From positions 2,232,001 through 2,296,000 of the forward strand of contig NZ_FMIC01000002.1 in the NCBI RefSeq assembly GCF_900091625.1: a stretch of DNA of 64,000 bases, given 5' to 3'. The stretch comes from Micromonospora peucetia (lineage in GTDB: Bacteria > Actinomycetota > Actinomycetes > Mycobacteriales > Micromonosporaceae). Made by a program: the position numbers and the translations under genes. This document shows positions 57,494-64,000 of the stretch, piece by piece (position 1 is the stretch's first letter; each line of letters opens with the position of its first letter). A model generated the notes under the pieces. It did not search any database and was not told the DNA's origin. It saw only the letters and a program-made list of their open reading frames with translations.

Positions 57494-58132
57494 ATGAGCG
57501 AGCGCAGGGTGGTCGGGCTGGTCGCCGCCGCCTCCACCGGTGACGAACTGGCGTGGGGTGAGTTGGTCCGCCGCTACACCCCCCTGGTGCTCTCGGTGAT
57601 CCGGTCCTACGGGCTCGACCAGGTCGACGCGGCGGACGTGAACCAGACCGTCTGGCTGCGTGTGGTGGAGCACCTGGGACGGCTGCGGGAGTCTGACGCC
57701 CTGCCCGCCTGGCTGATCACCACCACCCGACGGGAGTGTTACCGGCTGCTTCGCCTTGGCCGGCGGACCCAGCCGTTCGACCCGTACGACGACTCGGTCG
57801 ACGGGCACGTCGGCGCCTTTCTGCTGGTGGATCCGGTCACCCCGGACGAGGACCTGCTGTCCGCCGAGCGGCAGCAGGCGCTGCGGGAGGCGTTCGCGCA
57901 GTTGCCGCCGCGCTGCCGGGAACTGCTCGCCCTGCTGATGACCGATCCGCCGTCCAGCTACCGCGAGATCGGTACGCGGCTGGGCATGCCGGTGGGCAGT
58001 GTCGGCCCGACCCAGGCCCGGTGCCTGCACAAGCTGCGGAACTGTCCGGCACTCGCCCCTTTCGTCAGGGCACACCCCGGTAACGACGGGAGCGGAGGTG
58101 ACCGCGATGGAGCTGTGGCCGCCAGCCGCTGA
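57494..58132 (+). CDS. ECF-type sigma-70 family RNA polymerase sigma factor
   Basis: The 212-residue protein has region 2 (AWGELVRRYTPLVLSVIRSYGLD, then DAADVNQTVWLRVVEHL) and region 4 (LPPRCRELLALLMTDPPSSYREIGTRLGMPVGSVGPTQARCLHKLR). The C-terminal tail is Gly/Asp-rich. GGGGAG precedes ATG 57494. It lies between the subtilase and a small gene that overlaps it by 26 bp. A regulatory link to the TPR-CHAT/subtilase pair is inferred from the gene order. Confidence 0.9.
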   Translation: MSERRVVGLVAAASTGDELAWGELVRRYTPLVLSVIRSYGLDQVDAADVNQTVWLRVVEHLGRLRESDALPAWLITTTRRECYRLLRLGRRTQPFDPYDDSVDGHVGAFLLVDPVTPDEDLLSAERQQALREAFAQLPPRCRELLALLMTDPPSSYREIGTRLGMPVGSVGPTQARCLHKLRNCPALAPFVRAHPGNDGSGGDRDGAVAASR

Positions 58133-58571
58133 CGACGCACTGCTGGCCGAGTTGCGGGCCGCCCTGCGGGACCCGGGCCCGGTGCCCGAGGAATTCCTGG
58201 CCGCAGCCCTGGCCGCGTTCAGCTGGCGGACCGTCGACGCCGAGCTGGCGGTCGCCGCGCTGACCTTCGACTCGGCCTGTGACCTGGAGCCGGCCGGTCT
58301 CACCCGGTCCACCGGCTCGGCCCGCACGCTGACGTTCCGCACCGGTCCGGTCGTGGTCGAGATCGAGGTGACCCCGGCCGGCATCGTCGGACAGCTCGCA
58401 CCGGCACGAGGTGGCCGGGTCACCGCCCGGACCCCCGCCGGCCGGTACGAGGAGGTGCCGGTGGACGCGGTCGGCTTCTTCTCGATGGGGTCACCGCCTG
58501 CCGGCCCGGTCCAGCTCTGCGCCCGCACCGCTGAGTACGCGGTGGCGACCGCCTGGGTCAGTCTGCGCTGA
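58107..58571 (+). CDS. Small acidic protein encoded with the sigma factor
   Basis: The 154-residue soluble protein has an acidic helical start (PAADDALLAELRAALRDPGPVPEEFLAAALAAF) and a beta-rich second half (LTFRTGPVVVEIEVTPAGIVGQL). It has no membrane helix or zinc motif, so it is not a classical membrane anti-sigma factor. GGAGG lies 7 bases before ATG 58107. Overlap with the sigma gene implies coupled translation and a possible soluble anti-sigma or partner role. Confidence 0.65.
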   Translation: MELWPPAADDALLAELRAALRDPGPVPEEFLAAALAAFSWRTVDAELAVAALTFDSACDLEPAGLTRSTGSARTLTFRTGPVVVEIEVTPAGIVGQLAPARGGRVTARTPAGRYEEVPVDAVGFFSMGSPPAGPVQLCARTAEYAVATAWVSLR

Positions 58572-58684
58572 GCGGGACACCTGGCAGGCCGGGGCGGCTG
58601 GCCATCGACTACCGAGCAGTGCCGGGAGGGTGCACCGATCCGACCGGGCGGGGTGCCGGTGACACCGACCGGACAGACGGGAAA

Positions 58685-58714
58685 CGGAGGTCGCGGCGTC
58701 GTCCGCGACCTCCG
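58685..58714. terminator. Bidirectional terminator
   Basis: CGGAGGTCGCGG pairs perfectly with 58703-58714 across a 6-nt loop, between convergent genes. Confidence 0.8.
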
Positions 58715-58734
58715 TCCACACCCCTTCAGGATGG

Positions 58735-59787
58735 CTACTTGCGCTGGTCCACCGTGATGTCGTACCGCACGCCGCCGAGGTCGGCCCGGGCGGCGCCGGT
58801 GGTGTCCGGGCCGATCTGGGTCACGTTGACGGCGATCTTCTCCCGGGTCGGCACAGCCGCCGTGAAGTTGAGCGAGAAGGCGATCCGCTCACCGGGATTC
58901 AGCTCGAGGTTGTCCAGACTGGCCTGGCCGATGTCGACGATCTCGACCTGGTTACGGCCTACCTCGCGGACACCCTTGCCGGCCTTGCCACCCTTGGCCC
59001 AGCGCTCGAACAGGTTCGGCCCGAGGTCGGCGACGAGCCGGCCACCGGCGGTCTGGAAGGGTGCCCCGGTCTGGCTGAACACCACGCTGCTGCGGGCCGC
59101 CCGGGTCAGCGTGTTGCCGATGGCGAACGGCCGGGTCTGCACCAGGCCGCCGGCGACCAGCGCCACCGAGTCGACGTTGCGCCAGGCGATGTTGTTGTTG
59201 TTCCGGGTGTTGACGCCGATGTCCGGTCCCTCGAAGGTCATCGGGTCGTTCGGGGAGACCCAACGGGCCAGCAGGCAGAAGTGACCCGGGCCGGGCACGT
59301 TGTCCCACGGGATGGTCACCGAGGTGACGCCCGGATAGACCGGCACCGCCATCCACCCGATCTGCGTCCACGCGCCCGGCCAGGCCGCCCCGCCACCGGG
59401 CGTGGTCCGGTAGACCTCGATCGCGCCCTCCTCCATGACGCTGTCGCCGTACGGGCCGGGGTTACGCAGCTTGACGAAGATGTAGTTCCGCTGACCGACG
59501 ATCGGGTTCTGGCTGGTCGGGCACTCGACGGCGGTGGGGCAGACCTTGATGTCCGGGCTCTGCCAGAGCGGGTTGAGCGAGTGCGGCTGAAGCCCCACGT
59601 CGGTGGGCGTGTCCTGCATGTACACGTCGACTGCGGCGGCGTTGGTGGCGCCGCCCGCGCGGCTGTCCGCCGGGCCGGCCAGTGGTGCGGCACCGGCCGC
59701 GGTGACAGACAACAGCGTCGCCAGCGCCGCGCCGGTGAGCAGGGCGAGCGTCGAACGACGCGCTCTTCCTGCGAGTCTGGTAGACAC
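58735..59787 (-). CDS. Secreted hypothetical protein
   Basis: The 350-residue protein has a signal peptide (residues 1-33, RRSTLALLTGAALATLLSVTAAGAAP). The mature part is beta-rich: VDVYMQDTPTDVGLQPHSLN, QRNYIFVKLRNPGPYGDSV, VTSVTIPWDNVPGPGHFCLLARWVSP and a late NLELNPGERIAFSLNFTA. The Ig-like repeats recall extracellular adhesion or CARDB-like domains. GGGAGG precedes GTG 59787. It is alone, with convergent genes at its 3' end. Confidence 0.7.
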   Translation of the reverse strand: MSTRLAGRARRSTLALLTGAALATLLSVTAAGAAPLAGPADSRAGGATNAAAVDVYMQDTPTDVGLQPHSLNPLWQSPDIKVCPTAVECPTSQNPIVGQRNYIFVKLRNPGPYGDSVMEEGAIEVYRTTPGGGAAWPGAWTQIGWMAVPVYPGVTSVTIPWDNVPGPGHFCLLARWVSPNDPMTFEGPDIGVNTRNNNNIAWRNVDSVALVAGGLVQTRPFAIGNTLTRAARSSVVFSQTGAPFQTAGGRLVADLGPNLFERWAKGGKAGKGVREVGRNQVEIVDIGQASLDNLELNPGERIAFSLNFTAAVPTREKIAVNVTQIGPDTTGAARADLGGVRYDITVDQRK

Positions 59788-59923
59788 ATTTCCTCCCGAT
59801 GATGGGGGATCGCCGTCTGCCCCGAGGTGGTGGCGTGGGCGGGTGGACATCATTACGGAGACCGATCGGCGGAGGTAAATACGTTTGCCGCCGCCGGGTG
59901 ATGTCAGATGGCGGGAGTTGGCA

Positions 59924-60544
59924 TCAAGCCGGCGAAAGCCGCGCACTGGGTCGGGTCGCGACCACCACGGTGTCCAACGCGTCGACTGTGCCGTCCGGGG
60001 TGCGTACCGGTCGATGGGCGGTCTCGGCCCGGCGGACCCGCAGGCCGGGAAGTTCGGCGACGACGACGTCGGGCGTCTGGAGGATGGCGGGATCCTGGGG
60101 GCCGCCGGTGCCGGCGGTGAGATTGGCCAGGTCGTGGCCGACCAGAACGAACGATCCACCGGGGCGTACGGCGGTGGCCGCCCGCCGCAGGACGGCCGCC
60201 AGGTCAGGTCGGGGCAGGTGCAGATAGGCGATGAGGACCAGGTCGTAGGCGCCGGCCTCGGGCTGGTGGGCGGTGACATCGGCGACCTGCCAGTCGACGT
60301 CGACGCCACGCTTTCGGGCGAGTTCCTGACCACGCCGTACCGCCGTGGCGGAGAAGTCGACGGCGGTGACCCGCCACCCGCGCTCGGCCAGCCAGACGGC
60401 GTTGCGACCTTCGCCAGCCGCCAGGTCGAGCGCTCGGCCCGGCGGCAGGTCGGCGGTCTCCGCCACGACGAACCGGTTCGGATCGGCGGTCCAGACCAGG
60501 TCAGGGGCGTTGGCATACCGGGCGTCCCAGTCGGCGCTGTCCAC
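59924..60544 (-). CDS. SAM-dependent methyltransferase (class I, TPMT/tellurite-resistance-like)
   Basis: The 206-residue protein has ADWDARYANAPDLVWTADPN, motif I RALDLAAGEGRNAVWLAERGWRVTAVDFS, then DVTAHQPEAGAYDLVLIAYLHLP and RPGGSFVLVGHD. This is typical of small methyltransferases annotated as tellurite-resistance or thiopurine-type. The start is uncertain: GTG 60544 follows AAGGGA at 8 bases, while ATG 60586 is 14 codons upstream without a ribosome site. It stands near the BlaI/M56 operon but has its own direction and promoter gap. Confidence 0.8.
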   Translation of the reverse strand: MDSADWDARYANAPDLVWTADPNRFVVAETADLPPGRALDLAAGEGRNAVWLAERGWRVTAVDFSATAVRRGQELARKRGVDVDWQVADVTAHQPEAGAYDLVLIAYLHLPRPDLAAVLRRAATAVRPGGSFVLVGHDLANLTAGTGGPQDPAILQTPDVVVAELPGLRVRRAETAHRPVRTPDGTVDALDTVVVATRPSARLSPA

Positions 60545-60624
60545 GAGCGAGATCCCTTCAGTGGTAGCTGGCGCCCCCCGGGCCATCATCCACGGGCTCT
60601 TTGGGTGGGCGGGGTGATTCGGGT

Positions 60625-61575
60625 TCAGTTGCCGGCGGGGGCGGCAGGTTGCGAACAGGTTGCCTTGTGCACGGCCATCCCGGCGGCGGTCCCCGTCGTG
60701 GCCACGGGGAACGCCAGCAGCAGGATGATCGCGGCGGCGCCGAGCAGGTGTCGTGCCGTCGATCTGGGTGGGGCGGGGGCGAGGAGCCGGCGCACCCGGT
60801 CGACGGAGGGCGCGCCGGCGCCGAGGGCGTGACCGGGGGTGTTGCCGGCGAGCCGGACGATGGCGGCCGCCACGGTGTGCCGGCCGTGGCGGGCGCCCGC
60901 CCGATCGTCGGCGAGGTGCTCGACGAGGCGCCGGACCTCGTCCTCGGCGGCGCGGGCCAGGGGCAGCCCGGGCAGGGCCCGGTGGAAGGCCGCCGCCACG
61001 GCCACGAGCAGGTGGTGACGACCGCGCAGGTGGGCGCGTTCGTGTCGCAGCACGGCGTCGAGCTGCTGCGGGGTGAGCGTGTCGAGCGCACCGCGGGTGA
61101 CGACGACGTGCCCTGGTCTGCCGGGTAGGCAGTAGACCATCGGCGTGGCGTGCTCCACCAGGGTGCACCCGTCGGTGGGCCCTGGACTGGCCACCGGGGA
61201 CAGGGCCGCCAGGTGTTGCCGGCGCCACCGTCGGGCCGCGCGGACGGTGGCGACCGCGCCGATCGTGAGGCGGGTGGCGAGTGCGGCGGTGGCGGCCAGA
61301 GCGAGCACGGCGAGGGTCTCGTCGGGAGCGCCGAGCCGGGTCAGTGCGCGGGCGCAGGCGCCGATGATGCCGTCGAGCCCGGCGGCGAGCGCGGCGGGCG
61401 GCACGGCAGCGAGCAGCCCGGCGCCCAGGACGGCTCCGGTCGCCGAAACCAGTGCGCCGAGCCAGAGGCCGATCGCGACGCGGGGGACGGCCCGACTCCA
61501 GGACCGGGCGGTGACGGCGCGTGGCACCGTGACGGCGACGGCGGTCGCCCAGGCGAGCAGGAGAAGACTGGTCAC
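60625..61575 (-). CDS. BlaR1-like M56 membrane metallopeptidase
   Basis: The 316-residue protein has three or more N-terminal membrane helices, a zinc protease core VLRHERAHLRGRHHLLV (HExxH as HERAH) and a further AAEDEVRRLVEHLADDRAG region with the third ligand. A C-terminal membrane helix follows and there is no penicillin-binding sensor domain. Such M56 proteins cleave their BlaI-type repressor to switch on targets. Its start overlaps the BlaI stop by 4 bp. Confidence 0.88.
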   Translation of the reverse strand: MTSLLLLAWATAVAVTVPRAVTARSWSRAVPRVAIGLWLGALVSATGAVLGAGLLAAVPPAALAAGLDGIIGACARALTRLGAPDETLAVLALAATAALATRLTIGAVATVRAARRWRRQHLAALSPVASPGPTDGCTLVEHATPMVYCLPGRPGHVVVTRGALDTLTPQQLDAVLRHERAHLRGRHHLLVAVAAAFHRALPGLPLARAAEDEVRRLVEHLADDRAGARHGRHTVAAAIVRLAGNTPGHALGAGAPSVDRVRRLLAPAPPRSTARHLLGAAAIILLLAFPVATTGTAAGMAVHKATCSQPAAPAGN

Positions 61576-61964
61576 GCCGGCTCCTCCCGGTCGTGCAGGA
61601 TGGCGCGCAGCAGGGCGGCCTCGTCGGGACTCATGGCGTCCACGAACCGGGCGAGCGCGGCGTGCTGGTCGGCGGCGGAGGACAGCGCGTCGGCCATCAC
61701 CTGGCTGACGTGTTCTTCCCGGCCGACCCGAGGCCGGTACCGGTAGGCACGGCCGGCCAGGTCGCGCTCCGCCCAGCCCTTACGGTGCAGATTGTCCAGA
61801 ACGGTCATCACCGTCGTGTAGGCCAGGCCCCTGCCGGTCAGGGAGTCGACCATCTGCCGGACGGTCAGCGGCTCGTCGGCCGCCCAGAGCCGGTTCATCA
61901 CCTCGGATTCCAGGGGACCGAGGGAGCGTTCCGCGCCACGGTCACGACGCCCGGGCCTGATCAC
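61572..61964 (-). CDS. BlaI/MecI/CopY-family repressor
   Basis: The 130-residue winged-helix repressor shows GPLESEVMNRLWAADEPLTVRQMVDSL, TTVMTVLDNLHRKGWAERDLAGRAYRYRP and a C-terminal dimerisation helix. In the family the repressor binds TACTA-type half-sites and is cut by M56 partners. It overlaps both neighbours (4 bp each), so it is co-transcribed with the CPVC membrane protein and M56 gene. The operator candidate lies at 62454-62492. Confidence 0.92.
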   Translation of the reverse strand: MIRPGRRDRGAERSLGPLESEVMNRLWAADEPLTVRQMVDSLTGRGLAYTTVMTVLDNLHRKGWAERDLAGRAYRYRPRVGREEHVSQVMADALSSAADQHAALARFVDAMSPDEAALLRAILHDREEPA

Positions 61965-62425
61965 CGCTCGACCCTACCGCCCGCCACCGCGGGCAACGGG
62001 CACTGCCGTTCGCCGAGTATCCGGCGGCGCAGCGCCCAGCCGAGCAGCACGATCGAGACGATGGCGAGCAGCGGCTGGGCCGGCGCGAACCAGGTCATCG
62101 CGCCGCTCGTTCCGAGGGCGAGCAGCACCAGCTTGTTGCAGACCGGGCAGCCCACGGCCAGCAACGACAGCACGCCGCCGACCGTGCCCACCCGCCGCTC
62201 CGCCCGGGGGGACCGCGTCGCGTCTCCAGGCCTGACGTAGGTGGCCAGCAGCAGACCCGACAGCACCGCGGTGGCGATCAGGACCGGCCAGGCCCACCAC
62301 GTCACCGGAACGCTGCGGCCGAACAGCGGGGTGTCGATCAGGTCGGTCGGCACGGCGATCAGCACTGTGGTGGCCGCGGCGCCGACCGCCGCAGCGAGCA
62401 GTCGGCGCGGGGTCCAGGTCCGCAT
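61961..62425 (-). CDS. Small membrane protein with CPVC motif
   Basis: The 154-residue protein has about 4 membrane helices and a cysteine pair in LLAVGCPVCNKLVLLALGTSGAM, a CxxC redox motif at a membrane boundary. Similar short proteins sit next to DsbA/CcdA genes and may pass electrons or metals. GAGGAGG precedes ATG 62425. It is the first gene of the leftward BlaI-M56 operon and diverges from dsbA across 87 bp. Confidence 0.7.
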   Translation of the reverse strand: MRTWTPRRLLAAAVGAAATTVLIAVPTDLIDTPLFGRSVPVTWWAWPVLIATAVLSGLLLATYVRPGDATRSPRAERRVGTVGGVLSLLAVGCPVCNKLVLLALGTSGAMTWFAPAQPLLAIVSIVLLGWALRRRILGERQCPLPAVAGGRVER

Positions 62426-62453
62426 GGTGGCCCTCCTCATCTTCGTACGAAGA

Positions 62454-62492
62454 CGATAGTACTAGGCTCGATAGTACTAAGAGCAATAGTAG
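62454..62492. promoter_or_regulatory. Candidate BlaI operator (three TAGTA-type repeats)
   Basis: GATAGTACTA occurs at 62455-62464 and 62470-62479, and AATAGTA at 62485-62491. TAGTACTA is itself palindromic and matches the TACTA half-sites bound by BlaI-type repressors. The array sits in the 87-bp divergent promoter, so the BlaI/M56 pair probably controls both operons. Confidence 0.75.
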
Positions 62493-62512
62493 ATGTGTCC
62501 CAGGGAGCTGTC

Positions 62513-63274
62513 ATGAAGCCCTCCACCCGTTCCACCCCGCCTCGGCCCGCAAGCCGCCCGGGCGGGCCGCACGCGCTCCGGCGCACGGCCGGCTGGCTCG
62601 GTCCGGTGCTGGTCATCGCCGTGGTCGCGGTGCTGATCGTGCTCGGCCGGCCGCCCTCCGACAAAGGGTCCACCGCGTCCGGCGGGCAGGCGGCGGGCGC
62701 CGGAGAGGAACGGGAGAACCCGTTCGCGGGGCTGGCCCGGCGGACGCCGGGCGACCCGGTGGCGCTGGGTGAACCCGACGCGCCCGTGGTGATCATCGAG
62801 TACTCCGACTTCCAGTGCCCGTTCTGCGGGCGGCACGCCCGGCAGGTCAAGCCCCGGCTGATCCGCGAGTACGTCGACAAGGGCCTGGTCCGCATCGAGT
62901 GGCGGGATCTGCCGTACCTCGGGCCGGAGTCGCGCGACGCCGCGGCCGCCGCCCGCGCCGCTGGTGCACAGGGCAGATTCTGGGAGTTCCACGACGCGCT
63001 GTACGCCGGGGAACGGCGGGTCAACAGTGGTGCCCTGGACGACGAGGCGCTGCGCGCCGCCGCCCGCGAGTTGGGACTGGACCTGGCGCGATTCGACGCC
63101 GACCGGGCATCCGCTGTCACCACGGCCGCGATCGACCGGGACGGGCAGGAGGCCACTTCGATGGGGATCACGGGCACGCCGGCGTTCATCGTCGGCGGCA
63201 CACCGATCATCGGGGCCCAGCCGTTCGAGGCGTTCAAGCAGACCATCGACAGGGAGCTGGAATTGGTGCGATGA
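62513..63274 (+). CDS. DsbA-family thioredoxin-like oxidoreductase, membrane-anchored
   Basis: The 253-residue protein has one membrane helix (about residues 30-48), then a DsbA-like thioredoxin domain. The domain shows VVIIEYSDFQCPFCGRHARQV (CPFC), a helical insert, and the cis-Pro loop GITGTPAFIVGG. It would form or isomerise disulfides outside the cell. CAGGGAG precedes ATG 62513. The stop overlaps the CcdA start by 4 bp, so the pair is translationally coupled. Confidence 0.92.
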   Translation: MKPSTRSTPPRPASRPGGPHALRRTAGWLGPVLVIAVVAVLIVLGRPPSDKGSTASGGQAAGAGEERENPFAGLARRTPGDPVALGEPDAPVVIIEYSDFQCPFCGRHARQVKPRLIREYVDKGLVRIEWRDLPYLGPESRDAAAAARAAGAQGRFWEFHDALYAGERRVNSGALDDEALRAAARELGLDLARFDADRASAVTTAAIDRDGQEATSMGITGTPAFIVGGTPIIGAQPFEAFKQTIDRELELVR

Positions 63275-64000
63275 GCGACGTCGGTTACCTGGCGGCCCTG
63301 CTCGGCGGGGTGCTCGCCCTGTTGAGCCCGTGCAGCGCGATGCTGTTGCCGGCGTTCTTCGCGTACGCCTTCGGCAGCCGGCGCCGGCTGGTGGCCCGCA
63401 CCGGCGTCTTCTATCTCGGGCTCGCCGCGCTCCTGGTGCCTCTCGGCGTCGGTTCCTCCGCCGTCGCGGGCGTGTTCTTCCGCCACCGCGACACGCTCAT
63501 CCTCGTCGCCGGCTGGGTGATCATCGGGTTGGGCGTCGTGCAGCTGGTGGGGCGTGGGTTCGCGTTCGGGCCGGCGCAACGCTGGCTCGGCCGGCTGACC
63601 GGTGACTCCGTTGCATCGGTGTTCGCCCTCGGGGCCGTCTACGGGGTCGCCGGTTTCTGCTCCGGGCCGATCCTCGGCGCGATCCTCACCATCGCCGCCA
63701 CCTCCGGCCAGCCGGCCGCCGGCGGGGCGCTGCTCGCCGTCTACGCCCTCGGTATGACGGCGCCGCTGCTGCTGCTCGCCCTGGTGTGGGACCGATGGCG
63801 CATCGGACAGCGGCGCTGGCTGCGCGGCCGTCTCCTGGCTGTCGGCAGGTTTCGGGTGCACAGCACCTCCCTGGTCTCCGGACTGCTGTTCATCGCGCTC
63901 GGCGTGTTGTTCCTGGCCTTCGACGGCACCGCCGGGCTGTCCGGCGGCCTGGGGCTGACCGATGTCGAGGGCGCGGCACAGGAGTGGGTGACCGGCACGC
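63271..64000 (+). CDS. CcdA/DsbD-type thiol transporter (cut by window edge)
   Basis: At least 243 residues with about 6-8 membrane helices. The CcdA motif GVLALLSPCSAMLLPAFFAYAF (Pro-Cys) is present, and a second Cys lies in YGVAGFCSGPILGAILT, the redox pair that carries electrons across the membrane. Its partner would be the DsbA-like protein upstream. ATG 63271 overlaps that gene's stop. The 3' end is outside the window. Confidence 0.9.
   Translation, partial: MSDVGYLAALLGGVLALLSPCSAMLLPAFFAYAFGSRRRLVARTGVFYLGLAALLVPLGVGSSAVAGVFFRHRDTLILVAGWVIIGLGVVQLVGRGFAFGPAQRWLGRLTGDSVASVFALGAVYGVAGFCSGPILGAILTIAATSGQPAAGGALLAVYALGMTAPLLLLALVWDRWRIGQRRWLRGRLLAVGRFRVHSTSLVSGLLFIALGVLFLAFDGTAGLSGGLGLTDVEGAAQEWVTGT

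Overview
The window is high-GC actinobacterial DNA. Gene content fits Micromonosporaceae, most likely a Micromonospora: SoxR- and Fur-type regulators, katG with furA, TPR-CHAT proteins, many GTG/TTG starts and dense biosynthetic gene clusters. Most of it looks to be well above 65% GC. Two stretches are visibly poorer in GC (the TIR gene at 4.1-5.1 kb and the NRPS/glutamate-mutase block at 36.4-45.2 kb), which suggests horizontal transfer.

0-7 kb: a transketolase N-terminal fragment diverges from a soxR gene, followed by a quinone oxidoreductase and a P-loop kinase-like gene. A tRNA-Ser(TGA) then marks the left end of a 3.3-kb island. The last 59 bases of the tRNA region are repeated exactly at 5968-6026. 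Between the copies lie a frameshifted regulator/HAD pair, a TIR-domain protein fused to a PcrA/UvrD-like Tudor domain, and a one-TM protein; no integrase is visible. Decayed sequence including a GntR fragment follows.

7-22 kb: a biosynthetic cluster with four ATP-grasp-type enzymes (two classical, two resembling circularly permuted ATP-grasps). Its other genes are PhzF, a proline-hydroxylase-like oxygenase, a heme-oxygenase-like diiron candidate, an HExxH protein, two flavoenzymes and an MFS exporter. It probably makes a modified small peptide without an NRPS. I think this is the most promising undescribed system here.

22-36 kb: mostly housekeeping genes: PEBP, methyltransferase, membrane protein, FhuF-like reductase with an iron box, HTH-deformylase fusion, flavohemoglobin, CPBP protease, EcsC-like Lys/Ala-rich protein, tRNA-Ser(GCT) and tRNA-Arg(ACG). 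A 5'-truncated aldo/keto reductase, a tRNA-like 3' end, a secreted subtilase and IS701 transposase debris follow.

36-47.5 kb: a radical SAM fragment, then an NRPS (half C-A-PCP-C), glutamate mutase S and E subunits, a stand-alone adenylation enzyme and a stand-alone carrier protein, a set like the 3-methylaspartate starter pathways of macrolactams. Next comes an inverted, partly decayed relative of the 10-20 kb cluster: fragments of the FAD-linked oxidase, flavoprotein, ATP-grasp ligase and MFS genes around one intact ATP-grasp-like paralogue.

47.5-64 kb: a candidate ADP-ribosyltransferase toxin with a downstream neighbour, katG-furA, a SanA/YdcF protein, a TPR-CHAT protease diverging from a subtilase-sigma factor-small protein operon, a secreted protein, a methyltransferase, and a BlaI/M56 operon diverging across a BlaI-like operator from DsbA/CcdA genes that run off the right edge.
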